Positions 38,310-47,465 of a stretch of DNA of 64,000 nucleotides are shown here, in pieces (positions within the stretch are counted from its first letter, which is position 1; each line of letters opens with the position of its first letter). This stretch comes from Rubrimonas cliftonensis. Its GTDB lineage: Bacteria; Pseudomonadota; Alphaproteobacteria; Rhodobacterales; Rhodobacteraceae. The notes under the pieces are model-generated. The model saw only the letters and a list, made by a program, of their open reading frames with translations, had not been told where the DNA came from and did not search any database. The stretch lies in the NCBI RefSeq assembly GCF_900107585.1, contig NZ_FNQM01000005.1, forward strand, positions 1-64,000. Reading direction: 5' to 3'. A program made the position numbers and the translations under genes.

Positions 38310-38321
38310 ATTGCATGCGAT
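38310..38321. promoter_or_regulatory. Second GntR-type operator, overlapping the initial transcribed region
   Basis: ATTGCATGCGAT differs by one base from the perfect palindrome at 37415-37426. It lies just downstream of the predicted sigma-54 start site, where bound repressor would block promoter clearance. It is 42 nt before the start codon of the binding-protein gene. Confidence 0.58.
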
Positions 38322-38363
38322 CCTGCACACAAGAGCCGCAGGCGCCATCGATGGGAGAGACTG

Positions 38364-39977
38364 ATGCAGAGACGCGATTTCATGCGCGGGGCCGGCGCCG
38401 TGACGCTCGGCGCCGCCGCGCTTCCCTTCCTGAAAGTCCTGCCCGCCGCGGCGCAGGGCGCCGACACGGTGGTGATGGTGATGGGCCAGACCATCAACAG
38501 CCTCGATCTGCACCGCACCGGCACCAACCGCCCGAGCTACCAGATCGCCGTCAACGCCTATGACCGGCTGGTGGAGTTCGGCGTCAAGACGCTGCCGGAC
38601 GGCTCGCTGTCCTACGACTACGCGACGCTGGTTCCCGGCGTGGCGGAGTCGTGGTCATTCTCCGACGACGGCCTCGTGATCACCTTCAGGCTGCGCCCCG
38701 AAGGAAAATTCCAGGACGGCTCGCCGATCACGGCGCAGGACGTGAAGTGGTCCTACGACCGCGCCGTGACGGTCGGCGGCTTCCCCTCCACCCAGATGCG
38801 CGCCGGCGGGCTGGAGAGCCCCGAGCAGTTCGAGGCGGTGGACGACCTCACCTTCAGGGTGACGCTCAAGCGGCCCTCGAAACTCAGCCTGCCCGACATG
38901 GCGGTGCCGGTGCCTTTCATCCTCAACAGCAGGCTTGCGTTGGCGAATGCGACCGCCGACGACCCCTGGGCGCTGGAATACGTCCACAAGAACACGGTCG
39001 GTTCCGGCCCGTTCCGGGTGACGCGGTGGGAGCCGGGGCAGTCGCTCGTCTATGAGCGCAACGACGGCTACACCTCCGGCCCGGTTCCCCAGATCGCCCG
39101 CGTCATCGTGCGCGAGGTGCCGTCGCCGGCCACCCGCCGCGCGCTGATCGAGCGCGGCGACGTGCAGATGAGCTTCGACATCCCCAACAAGGACGCCAAG
39201 GAACTGGAGGGGACCGACGGGCTGACGGTCAACACCACCCCTGTCGAGAACGCCATCTACATCCTCGGCACGAACCTCAATTTCGAGCCGTTCAAGAACA
39301 AGCTGGTGCGTCAGGCGGTGGCGTGGTCGGTGCCCTATGACGACGTGTTCCAGACCGCCGCCTACGGGCGCGGCGTGCCGATGCATGGCGGCAAGTCTTT
39401 CACGCCCGAGACGATCGAGTGGCCGCAGCCCTTCCCCTATTCGACCGATCTCGACCGGGCGAAGGCCCTGCTGGAGGAGGCCGGCTACGGCGCCGGCTTC
39501 GAGGTTCCGTTCTACATCGACCTCTCGCAGAGCGACTGGATGGAGCCCGCCGCGCTGCTGATCCAGGAGAACCTCGCGAAGATCGGCATCAGCGCGCCGC
39601 TGGAGAAGGTGCCGGGCGCGAACTGGCGCACGGCCTCGCTGGTGGAGAAGCGCCTGCCGCTGCATCTGGAGACTTTTGGCGGCTGGCTCAACTATCCCTG
39701 CTACTACTTCTACTGGGCCTATCTTGAGGGCAACCTGTTCAACTCGGCGAATTATCGCAACGAGGAGATCGAGGCGATGGTGCCGAAGGCGCTGCACCTG
39801 CCCGTCGACGACCCCGAATACATCGCGATGTGCAAGCGCATGATCGAGATCGCATGGGACGAGGTTCCTCGCATCGCGCTGTGGCAGCCGGCGGTCAACG
39901 CCGCCTACCGCGACATGACCGGCTACGAGTACTGGTTCCACCGCCAGCCGACGATCCGCGGCTGGAAGCGGGCCTGA
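38364..39977 (+). CDS. ABC transporter substrate-binding protein, peptide/nickel (SBP_bac_5) type
   Basis: Periplasmic binding protein of the DppA/OppA family, 537 residues. It has a twin-arginine-like signal (MQRRDFMRGAGAVTLGAAA). Typical parts: YDRLVEFGVKTLPDGSLSYD, LVPGVAESWSFSDDGLVITF, RLRPEGKFQDGSPITAQDVK, and LVRQAVAWSVPYDDVF. The family handles peptides, opines and other small ligands; the operon ends with allophanate hydrolase, so a ureide or amide ligand is likely. Ribosome box GGGAGAG before 38364. Confidence 0.93.
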   Translation: MQRRDFMRGAGAVTLGAAALPFLKVLPAAAQGADTVVMVMGQTINSLDLHRTGTNRPSYQIAVNAYDRLVEFGVKTLPDGSLSYDYATLVPGVAESWSFSDDGLVITFRLRPEGKFQDGSPITAQDVKWSYDRAVTVGGFPSTQMRAGGLESPEQFEAVDDLTFRVTLKRPSKLSLPDMAVPVPFILNSRLALANATADDPWALEYVHKNTVGSGPFRVTRWEPGQSLVYERNDGYTSGPVPQIARVIVREVPSPATRRALIERGDVQMSFDIPNKDAKELEGTDGLTVNTTPVENAIYILGTNLNFEPFKNKLVRQAVAWSVPYDDVFQTAAYGRGVPMHGGKSFTPETIEWPQPFPYSTDLDRAKALLEEAGYGAGFEVPFYIDLSQSDWMEPAALLIQENLAKIGISAPLEKVPGANWRTASLVEKRLPLHLETFGGWLNYPCYYFYWAYLEGNLFNSANYRNEEIEAMVPKALHLPVDDPEYIAMCKRMIEIAWDEVPRIALWQPAVNAAYRDMTGYEYWFHRQPTIRGWKRA

Positions 39978-39979
39978 CC

Positions 39980-41167
39980 ATGGCCGAGAGCGGCGGACAC
40001 GGCGTCGGCGGCGCGGCGGGGGTGATGGGCGGCTCGGCCCCCTACGCCCGGCGCGGGCCGTCGCCCACCGCGCTCGGCCGCTGGCTCAAGGGCGAGCGGC
40101 TGGGCGAGGACGCCGCCATTGCGCTGGCGGCGGGCAGGGCGGCGGCGCGGGCGCGGGCGCGGATGATCGGCCGCCGCGTGCTGCTGTCGCTGCCGGCGCT
40201 CGTCGGCGTCGTGATCGTCAGCTTCGTGCTGACGCGCGCGCTGCCGGGCGACCCTGCCGCCTATTTCGCCGGGCCGGCGGCGGACGCGCAGTCCATCGCC
40301 GAGATCCGCGCCCAGCTGGGGCTGGACCGTTCGCTGCCCGAGCAGTTCCTCGTCTATGTCGGCGACCTGCTGGGCGGCGACCTCGGCCAGTCGATCTCCA
40401 CCGGCCAGCCGGTGCTGGAGGAACTGGCGCGGCGCCTGCCCGCCTCGCTGGAGTTGACGCTCTCGGCGCTGATCCTCTCCACGCTGGTTGCGGTGCCGCT
40501 GGGCGTGGCGGCGGCGGCGCGACAGGGAACATGGGTGGACCACGCCTGCCGCGCTGTGGTGACGGCGGGCGTCTCGCTGCCGACCTTCTTCACCGGCATC
40601 GCGCTGGTCTATGTCTTCTACTATGTCCTGGGTTGGGCTCCGGCGCCGCTCGGTCGGCTCGATCTTCTCTACTTTCCGCCCGAGCCCGTCACCGGCTTCT
40701 ACACCGTCGACGCGGTGCTGGCCGGCGAATTGGAGACGCTGCGCGGCGCGCTGGCGCAACTCGCGCTGCCGGCGGTCACGCTGGCGCTGTTCACCATGGC
40801 GCCGCTGGCGCGCATGGCGCGGGCGGCGATGCTGGAGGCGCTGGGCTCGGACTATGTGCGCACGGCGCGCGCGGCGGGGCTGTCGCCGACGCGGGTGCTC
40901 TACGGCGTCGCCTTCTCCAACGCCATGCTGCCGGTGGTGACGACGCTCGGCATGGTGTTCAGCTTCACCCTCGGCGCCAATGTGCTGGTGGAGAAGGTGT
41001 TCGCCTGGCCCGGCGTCGGCTCCTACGCCGTCGAGGCGCTGGTGGTGTCGGACTACGCCGCCGTGCAGGGCTTCGTGCTGGCGATGGCGGTGCTGTTCGT
41101 GGCGCTGAACCTTCTGATCGACGTGATCTACACCCTCATCGACCCCAGAACGAGGCAGGGCGCATGA
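39980..41167 (+). CDS. ABC transporter permease, DppB type, with N-terminal extension
   Basis: Inner-membrane permease of the peptide-type transporter. From about residue 62 it is a normal DppB (MIGRRVLLSLPALVGVVIVSF, LTRALPGDPAAYFAG, six membrane segments, EAA loop LEALGSDYVRTARAAGLSPTRVLYG). The first 61 residues are an Arg/Gly/Ala-rich extension without membrane segments. The start at 39980 lies 2 nt after the binding-protein stop; an internal ATG at 40163 would give a standard-length protein but has no ribosome box. Confidence 0.9.
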   Translation: MAESGGHGVGGAAGVMGGSAPYARRGPSPTALGRWLKGERLGEDAAIALAAGRAAARARARMIGRRVLLSLPALVGVVIVSFVLTRALPGDPAAYFAGPAADAQSIAEIRAQLGLDRSLPEQFLVYVGDLLGGDLGQSISTGQPVLEELARRLPASLELTLSALILSTLVAVPLGVAAAARQGTWVDHACRAVVTAGVSLPTFFTGIALVYVFYYVLGWAPAPLGRLDLLYFPPEPVTGFYTVDAVLAGELETLRGALAQLALPAVTLALFTMAPLARMARAAMLEALGSDYVRTARAAGLSPTRVLYGVAFSNAMLPVVTTLGMVFSFTLGANVLVEKVFAWPGVGSYAVEALVVSDYAAVQGFVLAMAVLFVALNLLIDVIYTLIDPRTRQGA

Positions 41168-42042
41168 CCGCAGCGACGCCGGCGCGGCCCACGGGCCTGC
41201 GCGCCTTCCTCGCCCATGGCGCCTATGTGCTGCGGGACAATCCGGTGACGCTGATAGCCTTCGCGCTGTTCCTGTTCATCGTCTTCTGCGCGGTGTTCGG
41301 GCCCTTGCTGGCGCCCTACGACCCGCTGGAGAGCAACGCGGCGCGGGCGCTTCAGCCGCCCTCGGCGGACCACTGGTTCGGCACCGACAGCCTCGGGCGC
41401 GACGTGTTCAGCCGGGTGCTGGTCGCGACGCGGCTCGACCTCGCCATTTCCGTCGCCGCCGTGGCGCTATCGTTCTGCGCGGGCTCCGCAATCGGGGCTG
41501 CGGCGGGCTACTGGGGCGGCTGGGTGGACGCGGTGACGGGGCGGGTGGTGGACACCATCATGGCCTTCCCGCTGTTCGTGCTGGCGATGGGCATCGTCGC
41601 GGCGCTCGGCAACACGGTGGAGAACATCGTCTACGCCACCGCCATCATCAACCTGCCCTTCTACGCCCGCGTGGCGCGCGCGGAAGTGGCGATCCGGCGC
41701 GAGGCGGGCTTCGCGCAGGCCGCAAGGCTGGCCGGCAACTCCGACCTGCGCGTGCTGGCGCTGCACATCTTCCCCAACGCGCTGCCGCCGATGATGGTGC
41801 AGCTGTCGCTCAACATGGGCTGGGCGATCCTGAACGCCGCAGGGCTCTCGTTCATCGGCCTCGGCGTGCGGCCGCCGACGCCGGAATGGGGGATCATGGT
41901 GGCCGAGGGCGCCAACTTCATCGTCTCCGGCGAGTGGTGGCTGGCGATCTTCCCGGGGCTGGCGCTGATGCTCGCGGTCTTCACCTTCAACCTGTTGGGC
42001 GACGGGCTGCGTGACCTCGTGGACCCGCGGAGGCGCACATGA
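41164..42042 (+). CDS. ABC transporter permease, DppC type
   Basis: Second permease, 292 residues, with the DppC hallmarks LLAPYDPLESNAARALQPPS, HWFGTDSLGRDVFSRVLVATR, the EAA loop REAGFAQAARLAGNSDLRVLAL, and the C-terminal [17 protein letters not shown]. Start at 41164 overlaps the first permease (ATGA); stop overlaps the ATPase gene (ATGA), so all subunits are translationally coupled. Confidence 0.94.
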   Translation: MTAATPARPTGLRAFLAHGAYVLRDNPVTLIAFALFLFIVFCAVFGPLLAPYDPLESNAARALQPPSADHWFGTDSLGRDVFSRVLVATRLDLAISVAAVALSFCAGSAIGAAAGYWGGWVDAVTGRVVDTIMAFPLFVLAMGIVAALGNTVENIVYATAIINLPFYARVARAEVAIRREAGFAQAARLAGNSDLRVLALHIFPNALPPMMVQLSLNMGWAILNAAGLSFIGLGVRPPTPEWGIMVAEGANFIVSGEWWLAIFPGLALMLAVFTFNLLGDGLRDLVDPRRRT

Positions 42043-43694
42043 CGGCCCTGCTCGACGTTTCCGACCTGCGGGTGGAGTTCGCCACCCGCCACGGCGTCGT
42101 CTCCGCCGTGCAGGACGTCTCCTTCACGCTGGAGAAGGGCGAGACGCTGGGCGTGGTGGGCGAATCGGGTTCGGGAAAATCCGTCACCTCCTACGCGGTG
42201 ATGCGCATCCTCGACCGGGGCGGGCGCATCGCGGAGGGGCGCGTCAGCTATGCGGGCGTCGACCTGCGCGCGGCCAGCGAGCGCGAGATGGGGGCGATCC
42301 GGGGCCGCGAGATCGGCATGATCTTTCAGAACCCGCGCGCCGCGCTCAACCCGATCCGCAAGGTCGGGCGGCAGATCGGCGACGTGCTGATCCGCCATGC
42401 CCGCGCCACCCGCCAGACCGCCCACGACAGGGCCGTGGAGGCGCTGAGGGCGGTGGAGATCCGCAACCCCGAGGCGCGCGCCCACGCCTATCCGTTCGAG
42501 CTGTCGGGCGGAATGTGCCAGCGCGTCGTCATCGCGCTGGCGCTGGCCTGCGACCCGCGCCTGCTGATCGCCGACGAGCCGACCACCGGGCTCGACGTCA
42601 CCACGCAGAAGGCGGTGATGGACCTGATCGCGGGGCTGACCCGTGCGCGGGGGATGAGCGCGATCCTCATCACCCACGACCTCGGGCTGGCGGCGGCCTA
42701 CTGCGACCGCATCGCGGTCATGAAGGACGGCCAGGTGGTGGAGACGGCGCCCTCGGCGCAGGTCTTCGCCCGACCGGCCCACGCCTACACCGCCAAGTTG
42801 ATGCGCGCGACGGCGCGGCCCGGCGCGCGCTTGCGCGACCTGCTGGAGACGCCGAAGCCCGAGGCGCCGCGCCCCGCGCCCGGCGCGGCCCTTCTGGTGG
42901 TGGAGAGCCTCGCCAAGACCTTCGCCGACGGGGTGCGCGCGGTGAAGGGCGTCAGCTTCACGATCCGCGAGGGCGAGAGCCTCGGGCTGGTGGGCGAATC
43001 CGGCTGCGGCAAGTCCACCACCTCCTCGATGGTGATGCGGCTGCTCGACCCGAGCTCGGGGCGTATCCTGCTTGGCGGCGAGGACATCGGCACCGTGCCG
43101 GCGGCGCACTTCCCGCGCGACCGGCGGCGCGGCGCGATCCAGATGGTGTTCCAGGACGCGACCGACAGCCTCAACCCCCGCTTCACCGCGCGCCGCGCCA
43201 TCGCCGACCCGCTGATGCGCCTGACGGCGCTGGGCGGTCGGGAGCGCGCCGCGAAGGTGGAGGCGCTGGCGGAGCAGGTCGGGCTGCCGCTCCATCTGCT
43301 CGACCGGTTCCCGCACCAGCTTTCGGGCGGGCAGAAGGCGCGCGTCGGCATCGCGCGCGCGCTGGCGACCTCGCCGAAGCTGCTGATCCTCGACGAGCCG
43401 ACGGCGGCGCTCGACGTCTCGATCCAGGCCGTCGTGCTGAACCTGCTGGCTGATCTGCGCGCCGAACTCGGCATGAGCTATCTTTTCGTGAGCCACGATC
43501 TGCACGTCGTGCGCCTGCTCTGCGACCGGGTGATGGTGATGCGCGGCGGCGAGATCGTGGAGGAGGGCGACGCCGAGACGGTGATGGAGCGCCCCGCTCA
43601 CCCCTACACGCGCAGCCTGCTCGACGCCGCGCCCGTCCCGCCGGCGCTCGCCGCGGAGACGCCCCTGATGGAGACCGCCCGATGCGCGCCCTGA
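42039..43694 (+). CDS. Fused DppD-DppF-type ABC ATPase
   Basis: A 551-residue protein carrying both ATPase halves of a peptide-type transporter. The first domain has [32 protein letters not shown] and [16 protein letters not shown]. The second has [32 protein letters not shown] and [16 protein letters not shown]. Each ends with the oligopeptide-type extension ([24 protein letters not shown]). Both sites look fully active, unlike the BMP-type ATPase in the previous operon. It overlaps atzF by 13 nt. Confidence 0.94.
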   Translation: MTALLDVSDLRVEFATRHGVVSAVQDVSFTLEKGETLGVVGESGSGKSVTSYAVMRILDRGGRIAEGRVSYAGVDLRAASEREMGAIRGREIGMIFQNPRAALNPIRKVGRQIGDVLIRHARATRQTAHDRAVEALRAVEIRNPEARAHAYPFELSGGMCQRVVIALALACDPRLLIADEPTTGLDVTTQKAVMDLIAGLTRARGMSAILITHDLGLAAAYCDRIAVMKDGQVVETAPSAQVFARPAHAYTAKLMRATARPGARLRDLLETPKPEAPRPAPGAALLVVESLAKTFADGVRAVKGVSFTIREGESLGLVGESGCGKSTTSSMVMRLLDPSSGRILLGGEDIGTVPAAHFPRDRRRGAIQMVFQDATDSLNPRFTARRAIADPLMRLTALGGRERAAKVEALAEQVGLPLHLLDRFPHQLSGGQKARVGIARALATSPKLLILDEPTAALDVSIQAVVLNLLADLRAELGMSYLFVSHDLHVVRLLCDRVMVMRGGEIVEEGDAETVMERPAHPYTRSLLDAAPVPPALAAETPLMETARCAP

Positions 43695-45523
43695 GTTTCG
43701 ACCGCGACAGCCTGCACGCCCATTACGCCGCCGGCGGCGACCCCGTCGCCGTTCTGGCCGAGGCGCACCGGCGGCTCGCGGCGGCGGAGAACCCCGGCGT
43801 GTTCATCGCCCTGACCCCGCTGGAGGCGGCGCAGGCGGCGGCGCGCGCGCTGCCGCCCTTCGACCCGGCGGCCTTCCCGCTCTGGGGCCTGCCCTTCGCG
43901 GTGAAGGACAACATCGACGTCGCCGGCCTGCCGACGACCGCCGCGTGCCCGGCCTTCGCCTATGAGCCCGAGGTCGACGCCCCGGTGGTGGCGCGGCTGA
44001 AGGCGGCGGGCGCGATCTGCCTCGGCAAGACCAACCTCGACCAGTTCGCCACCGGCCTGAACGGGCTGCGGACGCCCTATCCGGCGCCGAGGAACGCGCT
44101 CGATCCGGCGATCCCGCCGGGCGGCTCCTCGTCGGGCTCGGCGGTGGCGGTGGCGATGGGCGTGGCGAGCTTCGCGCTGGGGACGGACACGGCGGGCTCG
44201 GGCCGGGTGCCGGCGGGGCTGAACAACATCGTCGGGCTGAAGCCGTCGCTCGGCGCGATCTCGACGCGCGGCGTCGTGCCGGCCTGCCGGACGCTTGATG
44301 CGGTGTCGGTGTTCGCGCTGACCGTCGCCGACGCCTGGGCGGCCTTCGCCGCCGCCGCCGCCCACGATCCGCTCGACAGCTTCTCCCGAGACCGTCCCGC
44401 GCAGGGTTTCGGCTCCGCGCCGGAGCGGCTCCGGCTCGGCGTCCCGACGCCCGCCACGCGCCGCTTCTCCGGCGACGCGGCGCAGGCGGCGAGCTTCGAG
44501 GCGGCGCTGGGGCGGCTGGCCTCGCTCGGCGCGGAGATCGTGGAGGTGGACTTCCAGCCCTTCTACGACTGCGCCGCGCTGCTCTACGAAGGGGCCTGGG
44601 TGGCGGAGCGGCTGCACGCGGTCGCCGCCTTCCGCGCCGCCAACCCCGGCGCCCTGCACCCTGTCACGGAGCAGATCGTCGGCGGCGCGACGACGCTCTC
44701 GGCGGTGGACGCGTTCGACGGCGTCTATCGGCTTGCGGAGGCGCGTCGCGTCACCGCGCCGATCCTCGCCGGCGTCGACGCGCTGGCGGTCCCGACTTTT
44801 CCCGCCTTTCACACCGTCGCCGAGCTGGAGGCCGACCCGATCGGGCCCAACAGCGATTTCGGAACCTACACGAATTTCGTGAACCTGCTCGACCTGTGCG
44901 GGATCGCCGTGCCGGTCGACCCGCGCGCCGACGGGCGGCCGGGCTCGGTGACGCTGCTGGCGGCGGCGGGGCGGGACGGGCTGACCGCCTCGTTGGCCGC
45001 GGCGCTGCATGGGCTCTGCGCGCCGCGGCTGGGCGCGACGACGGCCGTCGCCCCGCCGGCGCCGACCGCGCCTGCGCCCCTGGGCCCCGACGAGGCGGAG
45101 GTGCTGGTGGTCGGCGCCCACATGCGCGGCATGGCGCTGGCGCCGCAGATGACAGCCCATGGCGCGCGCTTCCTGCGCGAGACCGCGACCGCGCCGCGCT
45201 ACCGGCTGAAGGCGCTGCCGGGAACGCCGGCGCGGCCCGGCCTCGTGCGCGTGGCCCAGACTGGGGGGGCGCAGACTGGGGGGGCGGACACTGGCGGGGC
45301 GGCGATCAGGGCCGAGGTCTGGGCGATGCCGCTGGACCGGATCGGGCCGTTCCTCGCCGGCATTCCCGCGCCGCTGGGCCTCGGCCGGGTGACGCTCGAG
45401 GACGGCGGCGAGGTGATCGGCTTCCTTGCGGAGGCCGCCGCCTGCGAGACGGCGCAGGACATCACCGCCCATGGCGGCTGGCGCGCCTGGGTGGCGCAGG
45501 ACGCGGCCGCCGTTCCGGCCTGA
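43682..45523 (+). CDS. atzF: Allophanate hydrolase
   Basis: Hydrolyses allophanate, the product of biuret hydrolysis or urea carboxylation, finally to two NH3 and two CO2. The 613-residue protein has the amidase-signature triad Lys75 ([10 protein letters not shown]), Ser149 ([14 protein letters not shown]) and Ser173 ([12 protein letters not shown]). It also has the C-terminal domain (about 475-605) found in AtzF and DUR1,2-type enzymes ([37 protein letters not shown]). It ends the peptide-type transporter operon. No urea carboxylase is present, so allophanate probably comes from biuH. Residues 526-540 are a three-fold 5-residue repeat. Confidence 0.94.
   Translation: MRALSFDRDSLHAHYAAGGDPVAVLAEAHRRLAAAENPGVFIALTPLEAAQAAARALPPFDPAAFPLWGLPFAVKDNIDVAGLPTTAACPAFAYEPEVDAPVVARLKAAGAICLGKTNLDQFATGLNGLRTPYPAPRNALDPAIPPGGSSSGSAVAVAMGVASFALGTDTAGSGRVPAGLNNIVGLKPSLGAISTRGVVPACRTLDAVSVFALTVADAWAAFAAAAAHDPLDSFSRDRPAQGFGSAPERLRLGVPTPATRRFSGDAAQAASFEAALGRLASLGAEIVEVDFQPFYDCAALLYEGAWVAERLHAVAAFRAANPGALHPVTEQIVGGATTLSAVDAFDGVYRLAEARRVTAPILAGVDALAVPTFPAFHTVAELEADPIGPNSDFGTYTNFVNLLDLCGIAVPVDPRADGRPGSVTLLAAAGRDGLTASLAAALHGLCAPRLGATTAVAPPAPTAPAPLGPDEAEVLVVGAHMRGMALAPQMTAHGARFLRETATAPRYRLKALPGTPARPGLVRVAQTGGAQTGGADTGGAAIRAEVWAMPLDRIGPFLAGIPAPLGLGRVTLEDGGEVIGFLAEAAACETAQDITAHGGWRAWVAQDAAAVPA
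45257..45301 (+). repeat. In-frame 15-bp triplicate in atzF
   Basis: Two identical copies of CAGACTGGGGGGGCG (45257-45271, 45272-45286) and a third with three changes (45287-45301) encode [15 protein letters not shown] within the C-terminal domain. The runs of seven Gs make the site prone to slippage, but the frame is open here. Confidence 0.88.
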
Positions 45524-45645
45524 GTTGCGGCGGCTTTCGCCGTCGGAGCGCAGCGCCGCTTGAGGGCGGATCGCCTGCGAGCGGGGTCCGGGGCGTCGCA
45601 TCGGCGCGAAGGCTGCGGGCGGCCGGGCCCCGCGCGGCAGGCAAA

Positions 45646-45670
45646 CGGCCCCGGATCAGATCCGGGGCCG
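45646..45670. terminator. Hairpin between convergent atzF and ftsZ
   Basis: CGGCCCCGGAT/ATCCGGGGCCG, an 11-bp perfect stem with a 3-nt loop, lies midway in the 208-nt gap between two convergent genes. T-runs are short on both sides (TTTG on the minus strand), so it is probably a modest bidirectional terminator. Confidence 0.6.
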
Positions 45671-45731
45671 CGCGTCGTTTCAGACGGGCCGCCCTGCGGC
45701 GCCCCCTGCAGCGCGCGCGGGCGCTTCGGGC

Positions 45732-47372
45732 TCAGTTCGCCTGGCGGCGCAGGAAGGCGGGAACCTCCATGCGGGCGTCCTCGTCGTCGTGGGGGTGCTG
45801 CGTCGGCGCGGCCTCCGGCTCGCGTCGCACCGCGCCGGGCCGGGGCACGAAGGAGGGCTGCTCCTTATCGCGCGCCGCGGCGCCGGTCATCCGCGTGATG
45901 AGGTTGTTGAAGCCGAAGCGTGCGGGCCGATCCTCGGCGTCGGCCGCCTGCCGCTGCTGGTGGGCCGGCGCCGCCGCGCGCACGGCCTGCGGGCGCTGGA
46001 CGGGGCGCATCTCGGCGCGGGATTCCTGAGCGCCGGGCACGAAGGGATGGTCGCGGGCGGGCTCGGCCGCCGCCAGGGCGGGCCGGGCGAGCGAGCCGTC
46101 GTCGAGGTCGAACAGCGCGTCCGGCGCCACCGCGCCGTCGTCCTCGTCGCGGTCGAGCGAGAAGAGGTTGGCGGAGGCGATGCGCGCCGCCGCCTCGTCC
46201 TGCCGCTGGCGGTCGGCTTCGCGGCGGGGGGCCGACCGCTCCACGGGCTCGCGCGCCATGGCGGGCTGGGGGGCGGGCGGCGGGGCGGGCTGGGCCATTG
46301 GCTGGGGCGCCTGGTGGGCGGCGGCGGCTGGGCGCGGCGCCTCACGCATTTCGCGCCGACCCTCGACGCGGCTCTCGCCGGCCTCGGGCCGCTGGGCCTG
46401 CGCCATGGCGGCGTCGATGCCGGTCGCGACGACCGAGACGCGCATGACCTCGGTCATCTCCGGGTCGAGCGTGGAGCCGACGATGATGTTCGCCTCCGGG
46501 TCGACTTCCGCGCGGATGCGGTTGGCCGCCTCGTCCAGCTCGAACAGCGTCAGGTCGTAGCCGCCGGTGATGTTGATCAGCACGCCGCGGGCGCCCTTGA
46601 GGCTCACCTCGTCGAGCAGCGGGTTGGCGATGGCCTTCTCGGCGGCGTCGATGGCGCGGGTCTCGCCCGACGCCTCGCCGGTGCCCATCATCGCCTTGCC
46701 CATCTCGTCCATCACCGAGCGCACGTCGGCGAAGTCGAGGTTGATGAGGCCGGGGCGCACCATCAGGTCGGTCACGCCCTTGACGCCCTGGTACAGCACG
46801 TCGTCGGCCATCATGAAGGCCTCGGCGAAGGTGGTGCGCTCATTGGCGATGCGGAACAGGTTCTGGTTGGGGATGATGATGAGCGTGTCCACCACCTGCT
46901 GAAGCTCGGCGATGCCGCCCTCGGCCTGGTTCATCCGCTTCGTGCCCTCGAAGTGAAAGGGCTTGGTGACGACGCCGACGGTCAGGATGCCCATCTCGCG
47001 CGCCGCGCGGGCGATCACCGGGGCGGCGCCGGTGCCGGTGCCGCCGCCCATGCCGGCGGTGATGAAGCACATGTGGGAGCCGGCGAGATGGTCGACGATC
47101 TCCTCGAGGCTCTCCTCGGCGGCCTGCGCGCCAACGCCGGGCTTGGCGCCGGCGCCGAGCCCCTGGGTTACGTTGGCCCCGAGCTGGAGCTGGCGCGGCG
47201 CGGAGTTCTGCGCCAGCGCCTGCGCGTCGGTGTTCGCCACCACGAACTCCGCGCCCTCCAGCTGCTTCTGGATCATGTTGTTGACCGCGTTGCCCCCGGC
47301 GCCGCCGACGCCGAAGACCGTGATGCGGGGCCGGAGGTCATGGGCCTCGGGCGACTTGAGGTTGAGCGCCAT
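45732..47372 (-). CDS. ftsZ: Cell division GTPase FtsZ
   Basis: Tubulin homologue that forms the Z ring. The 546-residue protein has the N-terminal GTP-binding core ([13 protein letters not shown], tubulin signature [12 protein letters not shown] at about 107-118) and the T7 synergy loop ([13 protein letters not shown]). The core ends near residue 320, followed by a long Ala/Arg/Glu-rich disordered linker (about 320-530) typical of alphaproteobacteria, and the conserved C-terminal peptide [11 protein letters not shown] that binds FtsA. The start at 47372 has a weak AGGCGGA. It is last of the dcw cluster, with a 93-nt AT-richer gap to ftsA that must hold its own promoter. Confidence 0.97.
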   Translation of the reverse strand: MALNLKSPEAHDLRPRITVFGVGGAGGNAVNNMIQKQLEGAEFVVANTDAQALAQNSAPRQLQLGANVTQGLGAGAKPGVGAQAAEESLEEIVDHLAGSHMCFITAGMGGGTGTGAAPVIARAAREMGILTVGVVTKPFHFEGTKRMNQAEGGIAELQQVVDTLIIIPNQNLFRIANERTTFAEAFMMADDVLYQGVKGVTDLMVRPGLINLDFADVRSVMDEMGKAMMGTGEASGETRAIDAAEKAIANPLLDEVSLKGARGVLINITGGYDLTLFELDEAANRIRAEVDPEANIIVGSTLDPEMTEVMRVSVVATGIDAAMAQAQRPEAGESRVEGRREMREAPRPAAAAHQAPQPMAQPAPPPAPQPAMAREPVERSAPRREADRQRQDEAAARIASANLFSLDRDEDDGAVAPDALFDLDDGSLARPALAAAEPARDHPFVPGAQESRAEMRPVQRPQAVRAAAPAHQQRQAADAEDRPARFGFNNLITRMTGAAARDKEQPSFVPRPGAVRREPEAAPTQHPHDDEDARMEVPAFLRRQAN

Positions 47373-47465
47373 CGTGGGTTCCGCCTGTTTGTTCTGTTGC
47401 TCGATCGGGTGATTTTTTCGTTGATTGCTCAGAGTGTATGCGAATTCAGGTCGTTTTTCGACACA

